Source of the DNA: Cyanothece sp. UBA12306
GTDB taxonomy: Bacteria > Cyanobacteriota > Cyanobacteriia > Cyanobacteriales > Microcystaceae
DNA length: 21,062 nt
Reading direction: 5' to 3'
NCBI GenBank assembly: GCA_003448685.1
Contig: DLXW01000297.1
Coordinates: forward strand, 3,676-24,737
Under the pieces are notes generated by a model that saw only the letters and a program-made list of their open reading frames with translations, was not told the DNA's origin and made no database searches. Both the position numbers and the translations under genes were made by a program. Of the stretch, positions 14,995 through 21,062 are shown one piece after another; positions within the stretch are counted from its first letter, which is position 1, and each line of letters starts with the position of its first letter.

Positions 14995-15086
14995 CAGTCT
15001 CTTCCTGTTTAAAATCAATAGAGGTTATCTATTTTATCTCAGATATTAATGGTTCTGCTAATATTGGACGTAAAAGTAAAGCCAAT

Positions 15087-15181
15087 CTCTTTGAAAAGAG
15101 GGAGGTATTAGGGGGGCTTTTGGACGCTCCAAGACGATTCTTTATCGTGTAAAGAATCCCCCTGCGAAGCACAGGCTTTGC
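15087..15181. repeat. Cluster of hairpins between DUF4230 gene and EEP gene
   Basis: Several stems are packed into about 95 bases: CTCTTT/AAAGAG (15087-15100), an outer AGGGGG/CCCCCT pair (15110-15115 with 15158-15163) enclosing GATTCTTT/AAAGAATC (15136-15158, 7-base loop), and GCGAAGC/GCTTTGC (15164-15181, one G-T pair, 4-base loop). G+C content is higher than around it. This looks like a dispersed cyanobacterial repeat or MITE remnant. It may also end the DUF4230 transcript, although no T-run follows. Confidence 0.5.
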
Positions 15182-15209
15182 CTGACCGCCTTGCGTTGGG
15201 GTAGTTCAA

Positions 15210-15929
15210 TTATGGAGAAACAGCCGTAGAAATAGGACAATGATTTGAGTTTGGAGGGGTAGCAATCACCTTAATGTGATCATAACCAGCAGTGGTTAAT
15301 AATTGAGTTACTGCTAGTTGGGCCCTTTGGTTAGCTTCATCTAAAATTCCTTTATTGCAGGCAGTAGCCATAATTTTATCTAGGGTTGACTGCTGTGCTA
15401 AGGTCTGAAGTTGAGGAGCAACATCTGGCCCCAATCCTAGGAAACCTCGATCATAATCATAAACCTTTGACTGCTCCACATCAATTTTGTGATCGAGAAT
15501 TTCTGGAGGAGGTAACTGAATATGAACATTTTGGTCGTCTATTTTAATATGATTAGAATTGAGGGCTGTTAAATCAATCCCAGCGCGCACTTCCCCACGA
15601 GCAATATACAAAAGTTTTGTTTTTCCTACTACTAAATTACCTAATTTACGTTCCTGGGAAGTAGGCACAACAGCATCCATAACAAATACTGCTGTGGTTA
15701 ACTGGCTAAGTCCTCGAATTTGCTCAAAAATTAAAGATGAAACTTCTACTTTGGGTGTTGGTGGTGGGGCATTAAAAAAAGCGTTAATTCCTGACAGAAT
15801 ACGGCTTCCTAGTCCCCATCCTCCTAAAAATAAGCCTAATAAAATTAGGGTAGTACTCCCTGTTGCCATCAGAAATAAGTTTTTTAGAATAGAAAAAGGA
15901 TAACTTTTGGGAGAAGAATTAAGACTCAT
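15210..15929 (-). CDS. DUF4230 domain protein, membrane-anchored
   Basis: 239 residues. One membrane helix (about residues 20-45) is followed by a proline-rich linker (APPPTPKVE, about 53-62) and a soluble DUF4230 domain to the C-terminus, expected on the outer or lumenal side. The domain is widespread in bacteria and of unknown function; nothing catalytic is recognisable. Two Cys (about C192 and C231) are far apart. It lies 134 bases downstream of the TPR gene on the same strand, with a HIP1 palindrome between, so it is probably a separate transcription unit from the cluster at 16064-20737. Confidence 0.75.
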   Translation of the reverse strand: MSLNSSPKSYPFSILKNLFLMATGSTTLILLGLFLGGWGLGSRILSGINAFFNAPPPTPKVEVSSLIFEQIRGLSQLTTAVFVMDAVVPTSQERKLGNLVVGKTKLLYIARGEVRAGIDLTALNSNHIKIDDQNVHIQLPPPEILDHKIDVEQSKVYDYDRGFLGLGPDVAPQLQTLAQQSTLDKIMATACNKGILDEANQRAQLAVTQLLTTAGYDHIKVIATPPNSNHCPISTAVSP

Positions 15930-16011
15930 CAGTTATTTAGCAAAAATTAAATGGTTATAACTTAGTCACAGACAAGTTAGTCCTTAATTATAATAAATTT
16001 ATGCCAAAAAA

Positions 16012-16031
16012 GGACAAGCGATCGCTTGCCC
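16012..16031. terminator. HIP1-centred palindrome after the TPR gene
   Basis: CAAGCGATCGCTTG (16015-16028) is a perfect 14-base palindrome built around the HIP1 octamer, extended by GG/CC pairs across one mismatch. It lies 33 bases after the TPR stop codon as read on the minus strand and could act as the 3' end structure of the eight-gene cluster. Only a weak U-rich tract follows on the minus strand. Confidence 0.35.
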
Positions 16032-16063
16032 CAATAGTCTACTGATTGAAACCAAACTGTTTA

Positions 16064-17029
16064 TTAGGAGAAAAGATTACCTACAGAGATAGTTTCTGTC
16101 GATAATAAATCTGCTTTTGATTCATTTTCTTTAGCTTGAGCAGGCACGTCTTCGGACATTTGTAAAGATATGTCGTCATCGATATAATGACGTACTTCAT
16201 AAAATTCTTTACTAAGATCCCTTGCTTGTTGATAGCTGTCGATATCTCCCTGTTCAAAATAGTATTTGGCAGCTAAACGTAAATCTGCTACAGCTTGTTT
16301 TTTATTATCTAATTCTGCTAAAAGAATGCCTCGATTATGGTAGGCTTTAGCATGAGTAGAATCAAAGTGTAAAGCTTCGGTATAATCTTGAATTGCTCCC
16401 TCTTTGTTACCTAATTTTTGATAGCTCATTCCCCGTTCATAATAAGCATCAGCTTGATCAGTATTAGCGTCAATAAGTAGAGAAAAATTCTCTATTTTTT
16501 GCAACTCACCAACGATACTTTTAATTTGTTGTTGTTGCTGATCTAAATTTTGAGTAAAATCATTGATTTCTTGAGCAAAATTATTTAATTGATCTCGCTC
16601 TTGGTTAGCCTCAGCAATAGATTTATGGAGTGCAGCAATGTTTTCTTCAAGAGTTTGATCGAAGTTATCAGATAATTTCTTGATTTGTTCAGTATAACTT
16701 TGATGTTGTTGATTGATATAATTATCAATCTCTTGTTGAAATTTTTGAATTTGCTGAGATAATACTGTTTGATTTTGATTAATTTTTTGGCTAATTTGAA
16801 CAACAGAATTTTGTTGAGTTTGAGCGCTATCTATAGCTAATTTTCTCCGATTAGCCATTTGCATGGCAACAGCAACAGAGACAGGAATAGTAGCTAAAGC
16901 AACGTTATTGAAAAAAGAGCCAACCACTCCACCAAAAACTCCAATTCCTGAGACAATATCTAGGATAAGTGGTAAAGTATTTTCAGTCTTTTGGTTGTCT
17001 AAATTTTGATTTTCTAATTGTGGTTCCAT
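16064..17029 (-). CDS. Membrane/coiled-coil/TPR protein (Slr0151-like)
   Basis: 321 residues. A hydrophobic region at about 20-58 (one or two membrane segments) is followed by a long glutamine-rich coiled coil (about 70-185) and two to three TPR units (about 186-265, with AYYERGMSYQKLGNKEGAIQ and AYHNRGILLAELDNKKQAV as the clearest). Length and domain order match Synechocystis Slr0151, which from memory is a thylakoid protein connected with photosystem II assembly and repair; this is by similarity. It is the last gene of the eight-gene cluster, 45 bases after the ferredoxin gene. The Ser/Thr kinase gene that follows in Synechocystis is replaced here by the DUF4230 gene. Confidence 0.82.
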   Translation of the reverse strand: MEPQLENQNLDNQKTENTLPLILDIVSGIGVFGGVVGSFFNNVALATIPVSVAVAMQMANRRKLAIDSAQTQQNSVVQISQKINQNQTVLSQQIQKFQQEIDNYINQQHQSYTEQIKKLSDNFDQTLEENIAALHKSIAEANQERDQLNNFAQEINDFTQNLDQQQQQIKSIVGELQKIENFSLLIDANTDQADAYYERGMSYQKLGNKEGAIQDYTEALHFDSTHAKAYHNRGILLAELDNKKQAVADLRLAAKYYFEQGDIDSYQQARDLSKEFYEVRHYIDDDISLQMSEDVPAQAKENESKADLLSTETISVGNLFS

Positions 17030-17074
17030 AATCTAAAAAAATCCTTTTTATTGAATAGTTAATCAATCCCAAAT

Positions 17075-17395
17075 CTAATCCAAATATTCTTCTGCTTGAT
17101 GGGTGACAATCTTACAATTGGATGTAGGAGAAGAAGCACAAAGGAGGACATAACCTGCTTCTAATTCATCGGGACGCAGAAACTCTAGTGCTTTAGTTGT
17201 TTGTTCTACTGTTCCTTCAACAACTTTAGCTAAACAATCAAAGCAAGATCCTGTACGGCAAGAATAAGGATGATTGATGCCTTTAGTTTCAGCAATATCA
17301 AGAATATATTCATCAGGGGACACTCGAATTGTTTGATCAAGTCCTTTGTTTTCGTTGACTAAGGCAACAGAAAAGTTGTCATTGTTATTACTCAT
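17075..17395 (-). CDS. Plant-type [2Fe-2S] ferredoxin-like protein (Slr0150-like)
   Basis: 106 residues. The cluster motif is C-x4-C-x2-C...C (C46, C51, C54 and C86) in YSCRTGSCFDCLAKVVEG and LLCASS, so it is plant-type; 31 residues separate the third and fourth cysteines against 29 in typical photosynthetic PetF. The ATG at 17395 has AGGAG five bases upstream and is the start; an ATG at 17416 would add seven residues. Inside this cluster it probably donates or accepts electrons for a neighbouring protein rather than serving as the main photosystem I acceptor; that is inference from context. Confidence 0.88.
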   Translation of the reverse strand: MSNNNDNFSVALVNENKGLDQTIRVSPDEYILDIAETKGINHPYSCRTGSCFDCLAKVVEGTVEQTTKALEFLRPDELEAGYVLLCASSPTSNCKIVTHQAEEYLD

Positions 17396-17441
17396 GATTG
17401 CTCCTAAAAAATTCAAAATAAACAGTTAAAAAACCAAAAAT

Positions 17442-17912
17442 TTAACTACTAACAATAGTATGATCTAGTTGTAAAGCAGGTAACATAACAGCCGTCTCTT
17501 CTTCTGAAAGATAAAGCTTAATGACATCCTGAATAATCTTATAATTGCGTTTGGCATATTGTGTATAACCAAAGGATGTCACAATGGTTCGATACCAAAT
17601 TAAAAGACCATCGCGCAATTTATCCAAGTCACCGACTAACATAGCTGCAGCAGAACAACGTAAAATATCAGTCATATCTCTTTGACAAATTTCAGTAATA
17701 TCCCGTCCTGCCATGTGAAATAAATCTTCTTGCATGGCTCTTTTTTGAGATTCCCAATCTTCAATAATTGACTCTTCCTGGTTGCGAACTTTTTCATAAG
17801 CGCTGATACGTTTTTCGGCTGAATTTAGGTAATCTTCAAGAAATTGTAATTCTTGATCTGTTGCATAACGGTCATCAAGATCTAAATTTAAACGTCCTAA
17901 TTGTTTTAACAT
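17442..17912 (-). CDS. Phycobiliprotein-like protein with intact Cys-x-Arg-Asp site (Slr0149-like)
   Basis: 156 residues, the length of a phycobiliprotein subunit. The pattern CQRDMTDILRCSAAAMLVGD (residues 76-95) aligns with CxRDxxxxLR...GD of allophycocyanin and phycocyanin: C76 corresponds to the bilin-binding Cys84, with R78 and D79 being the conserved chromophore contacts. Upstream, DRYATDQELQFLEDYL and EKRISAYEKVRNQEESII match the helices that start these globin-like proteins, and RTIVTSFG (108-115) matches a later conserved part. It is not a phycobilisome subunit by neighbourhood. Binding of a bilin is possible but unproven. Start ATG at 17912 with AGGGA ten bases upstream. It lies 42 bases after the adrenodoxin-type gene. 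Confidence 0.8.
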   Translation of the reverse strand: MLKQLGRLNLDLDDRYATDQELQFLEDYLNSAEKRISAYEKVRNQEESIIEDWESQKRAMQEDLFHMAGRDITEICQRDMTDILRCSAAAMLVGDLDKLRDGLLIWYRTIVTSFGYTQYAKRNYKIIQDVIKLYLSEEETAVMLPALQLDHTIVSS

Positions 17913-17954
17913 TTTTAACTATTCCCTGGGATAATGGTTGATTTGAAATATATG

Positions 17955-18437
17955 TTATATATCTTGAGTTTTAGACATATAATCTGATACTTCAATTTGG
18001 GTATCTTTAAGTTTTGTAATCATGGAACGGGTGACTAACTTACCTGCTTCAACTAATACTGTACCAGTCAAAGGATGTAAGATATTTTCTTCAGCCCTGC
18101 GGCCAATTAAATCTTCAATATTGTCAATTTGACTGACATACATACCCGAAGGAACTTCAACTACAACCCCTTCATTAATAACTCGTGCTTGACAAGCAAG
18201 TCGAGAGAATTTCTTCGCGGTAGTAATGACTTCTAAAGTCCTCATTTCTCTGCGGTTCATCGGGGATAAACTTTCCATGCCTTCTTTAATATAAACATGG
18301 CAAGTAGAACACATTCCCCTTCCTCCACATTCTTCTAAGACATTCAATTCATTGGCTAATAAAGCACAGAGAAGATTGTCATTAGTTTGAACAGAAACTT
18401 CTTGATTAATTGGGTCAAGTTTGACGATTTTAGCCAC
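17955..18437 (-). CDS. Adrenodoxin-type [2Fe-2S] protein (Slr0148-like)
   Basis: 160 residues. The N-terminal ferredoxin fold (about 1-97) carries C37-x5-C43-x2-C46 and C82 (35 between), the spacing of adrenodoxin- and chlorosome-type [2Fe-2S] proteins, in ECGGRGMCSTCHV and RLACQARV. A 60-residue C-terminal extension (about 98-160) has no recognised domain and is unusual for a simple ferredoxin; it may be the docking part. The start is a GTG at 18437 with GGAG eight bases upstream. It lies 21 bases after the second V4R gene, so electron supply to the V4R or phycobiliprotein-like partner is an attractive but untested idea. Confidence 0.85.
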   Translation of the reverse strand: MAKIVKLDPINQEVSVQTNDNLLCALLANELNVLEECGGRGMCSTCHVYIKEGMESLSPMNRREMRTLEVITTAKKFSRLACQARVINEGVVVEVPSGMYVSQIDNIEDLIGRRAEENILHPLTGTVLVEAGKLVTRSMITKLKDTQIEVSDYMSKTQDI

Positions 18438-18458
18438 CCTTAAATTCTCCTTGTTTAA

Positions 18459-19133
18459 TTAACTAACTTGGGATTGATTACGACATAAAAGCTCCATGAT
18501 AGTAGCATGATCATGTCCTTCTTGCAACCAAGCTTCAGTCGGTTTAATTCTTTCAGTAATACCAATAACAAACTGATTAGATTCAGACCCTAAAGACTCG
18601 CAAGAAGTTTGAATACAGTGTAATTCCTGTCCAGTTAATTGAGTAAAAAATGAGCTTAAAATTCCAGCTTCTAAAAAACACATTGTTCGCTTGCCTTGGG
18701 GAGCAAATTGAGCAAAGGCAGAGTTAATAATTTTGATAACCATGAATCCTTGCTGGTAATACTTCAAATCTACATCGAGAGTTCCCCATCCATGGGTTTT
18801 CCAACATTGCTTTAAGCATTGTAGAAATTGAATCATTTCCATTTGGGCTAAAGGTTGACCATAATATTCCCCAACTTCTTCGGCAAACCGTCGATATAGA
18901 CTTTTTCCCCACCAACGACCACAACTAAATAAAGCAATGCTTGATGCTTCTCCAATTTCATCGTCTAAACTGGTATAAATTGCCTGCAAAAGGGTTTCTG
19001 GTAAGGCTAAAAGACGAGAACCACTACGATTTTCAATTAAACCAAATTCAAAGTCCCCTTGAATATAAGAATCGGGAGAAAAATAGTTAGCTTTAAGGGG
19101 ACGATCTTTGACTAAACTGGCAACATCAATCAT
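18459..19133 (-). CDS. V4R-domain protein, second copy (Slr0147-like)
   Basis: 224 residues. The C-terminal V4R (4-vinyl reductase-like) domain covers about 60-192: EIGEASSIALFSCGRWWG, then CFLEAGILSSFFTQLTGQE (C152) and C178-ESLG. The third cysteine of the usual C...C-x7-C pattern is replaced by Asn (N186), so a metal site like that of the first V4R protein would be incomplete; extra cysteines (C106, C110, C173) exist. V4R domains are thought to bind small hydrophobic molecules and occur in a bacteriochlorophyll synthesis protein. The start codon overlaps the stop of the preceding gene by four bases (ATGA), and AGGTGA lies before it, indicating translational coupling. Confidence 0.82.
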   Translation of the reverse strand: MIDVASLVKDRPLKANYFSPDSYIQGDFEFGLIENRSGSRLLALPETLLQAIYTSLDDEIGEASSIALFSCGRWWGKSLYRRFAEEVGEYYGQPLAQMEMIQFLQCLKQCWKTHGWGTLDVDLKYYQQGFMVIKIINSAFAQFAPQGKRTMCFLEAGILSSFFTQLTGQELHCIQTSCESLGSESNQFVIGITERIKPTEAWLQEGHDHATIMELLCRNQSQVS

Positions 19134-19630
19134 GATTTTTCACCTACTATTAAGTTCTCAAAAGTATTTTTATTTTCCAACAAAGTTGTCTGAGCTTGAG
19201 TTAAAAATGGTTTGAGTAAGTCAAATTTATCGGACTCAAGTTCATTCTCTAAATTTGATTCTAGTAGTTCATAAAGACGTTGTTCAATAGATACCATTTC
19301 ATGGGCATCAATCATATCAGTCAACCACTCCAAAACTCGATGTCGAAAGTATTCAGGGTTATTAAGTAACATAGCCATTGCGCCATAACGCATGACACCA
19401 AGCCAATGTTTAATAGCTAGTTCAATTACTTGGGGGTTTTGCTCAGGAAAATCCATTAATAATTGATCAGCGATAGGTTGAAAGATGGCAATCTCTTGAT
19501 CTCTTAACCATTTATAGGTTTCTAAACGTTTTCCTAAAACAGTAATTTGATCTTTTAACAGATTAATTTCTGAAGCTTGAAGATAATGATCTTCAGCCTG
19601 ATAAAATACATTATCAAAGTCTATTTGCAT
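19130..19630 (-). CDS. Phycobiliprotein-like protein without chromophore cysteine (Slr0146-like)
   Basis: 166 residues. The helical pattern of phycobiliproteins is visible: SEINLLKDQITVLGKRLETY (20-39), a middle IELAIKHWLGVMRYGAMAML (69-88) and VLEWLTDMIDAHE (99-111). Aligning R81 with the Leu-Arg of the bilin site places A72, K74 and H75 where C, R and D would be, so this protein should not bind a bilin in the usual covalent way. It also has no cysteine at all. The ATG at 19630 has AGGA eight bases before it; the ATG at 19639 overlaps that AGGA. The stop overlaps the next gene by four bases. It may be the non-pigmented partner of the Slr0149-like protein, by analogy with alpha/beta pairs. 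Confidence 0.75.
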   Translation of the reverse strand: MQIDFDNVFYQAEDHYLQASEINLLKDQITVLGKRLETYKWLRDQEIAIFQPIADQLLMDFPEQNPQVIELAIKHWLGVMRYGAMAMLLNNPEYFRHRVLEWLTDMIDAHEMVSIEQRLYELLESNLENELESDKFDLLKPFLTQAQTTLLENKNTFENLIVGEKS

Positions 19631-19640
19631 GGCACTCATC

Positions 19641-20015
19641 CTAAAATAAATCGGATAAATTGTTGATGTTCAAGTTTTTAGAAGATGCAGGAATTACAGG
19701 AGAAAGATTAGCAGAAACAGATTGAATTTGTCTGGAAGAAAACCAGTTCATTCCCCCAAAAAATTCACCAACTGATAGAGTAACGGACAATGAAGGAACA
19801 ACAGTTGAGGGTCTTTGAGAAAGTTGTTGAATAGACTTACCAGTCCAATTAGCTTGTCGGAAAAAGTCTCCTATTGTCAAACTTAACCAAGTGCTAGGAT
19901 CTACCCTATCTTCAGTTTGTTCTAGGGGTTCTAATTTAGGAGGAATACCAGACCAATTGTAGGTACTAAAAAAGTCATGTACCTTTAATGGTCCCCAGAT
20001 GGTTTGATTGATCAC
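19641..20015 (-). CDS. Small protein with three FF-x3-NW repeats (Slr0145-like)
   Basis: 124 residues. Three copies of the motif L-x-[VI]-[GH]-[DE]-F-F-x3-N-W-[ST/F] start at residues 10 (LKVHDFFSTYNWSG), 46 (LTIGDFFRQANWTG) and 80 (LSVGEFFGGMNWFS), spaced 36 and 34 residues apart. The C-terminus, LNINNLSDLF, looks like the start of a fourth copy that is cut short. The linkers are Pro/Ser/Gln-rich and probably flexible. There is no cysteine and no membrane segment. The start is a GTG whose GTGA overlaps the stop of the first V4R gene; the gap to the next gene is a few bases. I know no named domain for this motif. Short repeated aromatic motifs on flexible linkers suggest a scaffold or multivalent docking protein. 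Confidence 0.75.
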   Translation of the reverse strand: MINQTIWGPLKVHDFFSTYNWSGIPPKLEPLEQTEDRVDPSTWLSLTIGDFFRQANWTGKSIQQLSQRPSTVVPSLSVTLSVGEFFGGMNWFSSRQIQSVSANLSPVIPASSKNLNINNLSDLF

Positions 20016-20737
20016 TTAAGATACTCTCCCTGGTATAACCGCTTCTCGATATCTTTAGATTGAGCTCCTTCATTCAACCAAAAAGTAGCAGCATCAATGC
20101 GATCTTGTTTACCGATGAGGAATTTACAATAGGTTTCTCCCATGGAGTAACATTGAATTTCGATGGAATTTAACTCTTTTTTCACTAAATTTGTGAAGAA
20201 ACCAGCTAATAAACCTGCGTAAATATGACAAACTGGCTTACCTACATCCCCCAAAGTGCGAGCAACGGCTGAGTCAAAAATGTTAACAAACATAAAGCCA
20301 TTTTTTTGAGAACTCATGTCTACTTCCCAGTTTCCCCAACCTTGGGCGGTGAAAGGCCACCACCAAGCTTCTAAAACATAAGCAAGGTTAAGTTCTTTTA
20401 AGGGTTGTTCGTATTCATATTCTGAGAAAAACCACTTTTGGAAAAAGTCTGCATCTCTTTTTCCCCATTCCTTACCGATGTTATACATAACCACACCAGC
20501 TGCACTTCCCACTTCTTCCTCTAATCCTTCAATCAAGCCAATGATAAAGTCTTCGCTAGTGAGAATATTGCGGGATTCGTTCCAATCAATAATGCTTCCA
20601 GTGTCAGATTGAAAACAGAAAAAATCCTCGAAGCTATAGTGATGGTGTCTTTTTGGAAACTGTTTCTTTAAAATATGTTCAGGTTTGTTGAGTGAGTTGT
20701 CAGTCTCAACTTTTGAATTGATTGAGGTGAAAACCAT
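20012..20737 (-). CDS. V4R-domain protein, first gene of the cluster (Slr0144-like)
   Basis: 241 residues. After an N-terminal region (1-60), the V4R domain covers about 70-210 and ends with the full cysteine pattern: C170 in CHIYAGLLAGFFTNL, C196 in IEIQCYSMG and C204 in YCKFLIG. The middle AQGWGNWEVDM (131-141) corresponds to HGWGTLDVDL of the second V4R protein, so the two are paralogues. Cys-rich V4R domains resemble metal-binding sensors and the BchJ protein of bacteriochlorophyll synthesis; the ligand here is unknown. GAGG lies 11 bases before the ATG. It leads the eight-gene cluster that corresponds, from memory, to the Synechocystis slr0144-slr0151 operon for photosystem II assembly proficiency. 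Confidence 0.85.
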   Translation of the reverse strand: MVFTSINSKVETDNSLNKPEHILKKQFPKRHHHYSFEDFFCFQSDTGSIIDWNESRNILTSEDFIIGLIEGLEEEVGSAAGVVMYNIGKEWGKRDADFFQKWFFSEYEYEQPLKELNLAYVLEAWWWPFTAQGWGNWEVDMSSQKNGFMFVNIFDSAVARTLGDVGKPVCHIYAGLLAGFFTNLVKKELNSIEIQCYSMGETYCKFLIGKQDRIDAATFWLNEGAQSKDIEKRLYQGEYLK

Positions 20738-21062
20738 AGAAATAAGAACCTCAAATTTACTAATTAACTGTAAAGAGTTTTACAATCTATTAGCATTCTA
20801 AAAAAACTTTTTTGGGTCTTCATCTGTGGTTCTGGGTAAATGCTTAACTAATTGTGCGGATTCTTGTGTATTAATACCGAATTAAATACCCTTTAATGCT
20901 CTAATTCATTATAAAAACTACACATAATTAAGGTTTACTGAATCTATACTAAAAATAGTATTTAACCCGCAATCAAAGTTTGGGAACTCATCATATTTTC
21001 ACTACACCCTACACCCCATCTACACTTTAAACCCCTTGTCATACTAAATCCGGTTGTGAAAA
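20738..21062. other. Upstream region of the eight-gene cluster
   Basis: 325 bases of A+T-rich sequence to the window edge with no open frame I would support. As read on the minus strand it should hold the promoter of the eight-gene cluster. A TAGAAT (near 20798) could be a -10 but has no matching -35, and a single TTTACA-type half-site resembling the HLR1 element of RpaB lies near 20770. Neither is enough to call. Confidence 0.5.

Noticed and set aside
13994..15060. Pho-box-like 8-mers upstream of phoX and the EEP gene (for example CTTAGTTT, GATAACCT)
   Set aside because: Matches are loose and lack three regular 11-base-spaced units; not better than chance in A+T-rich DNA.
15559..15903. Plus-strand 114-codon frame
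   Set aside because: Antisense to the DUF4230 gene, which has a clear membrane helix and domain.
16585..16803. Minus-strand 72-codon Lys/Ile-rich frame
   Set aside because: Out-of-frame reading of the coiled-coil part of the TPR gene.
20012..20737. YSFEDFF near residue 34 of the first V4R protein as a further copy of the FF-x3-NW motif
   Set aside because: The NW part is missing and the following spacing differs; probably coincidence.
1..21062. CRISPR array, prophage or complete insertion sequence
   Set aside because: No regularly spaced direct repeats of 25-40 bases, no transposase, integrase or phage structural genes were found.

Overview
The window looks like a chromosomal segment of a cyanobacterium, most likely a unicellular Cyanothece/Crocosphaera/Rippkaea-like strain with a low-to-moderate G+C genome. 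The reasons are: an NDH-1 subunit L gene, a ferredoxin:thioredoxin reductase catalytic chain, a cyanobacterial flavodiiron protein with a C-terminal flavin reductase domain, a cyanobacterial-type RNase E tail, phycobiliprotein-like genes, and at least eight HIP1 octamers (GCGATCGC; near 35, 1903, 2160, 4611, 8875, 12908, 14696 and 16018), far more than base composition predicts. Species is not determined.

Layout. 1-253: 5' end of a B12-binding/radical SAM gene leaving the window on the left (minus). 452-811: STAS-domain anti-sigma-factor antagonist (minus) with a recognisable promoter. 1317-3044: flavodiiron protein, Flv3-like (plus), followed by a lipoprotein with TolB-like propeller repeats. 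3688-4459: ftrC and a DUF309 gene (minus), then a small unknown. 5104-5681: ndhL and a DUF3007 gene (plus), convergent with rne (minus, 5773-7692). 7693-8529 is an 837-base gene-free region, probably the long rne leader and promoter area, with a large inverted repeat and a perfect triple 11-base tandem repeat. 8530-9702: cysteine desulfurase (minus), with heptad DNA repeats at both ends. 9743-11338: accessory stretch with a tandem-repeat coiled-coil gene, a decayed Mrr-type restriction endonuclease and an AT-rich membrane protein of unknown role. tRNA-Asp(GTC) at 11634-11707 (minus). 11822-14994: exported PhoX-type phosphatase and a secreted EEP-family hydrolase (minus), then a hairpin-rich repeat and a DUF4230 gene.

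16064-20737: an eight-gene, tightly packed minus-strand cluster in the order V4R protein, small repeat protein, phycobiliprotein-like protein, second V4R protein, adrenodoxin-type [2Fe-2S] protein, second phycobiliprotein-like protein, plant-type ferredoxin, membrane/coiled-coil/TPR protein. From memory this matches the Synechocystis slr0144-slr0151 region linked to photosystem II assembly and repair; the kinase gene that follows there (slr0152) is absent here. This is the most interesting part of the window. Three domain types each occur twice, one of the two phycobiliprotein-like proteins keeps the Cys-x-Arg-Asp chromophore site while the other has lost it, and the small second gene encodes three copies of an FF-x3-NW motif that I do not recognise as a named domain.

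Taken together, most genes serve photosynthetic electron flow and its protection (flavodiiron protein, NdhL, FtrC, the eight-gene cluster), RNA turnover, Fe-S supply and phosphate scavenging. The 9.7-11.4 kb stretch is the only part that looks accessory.
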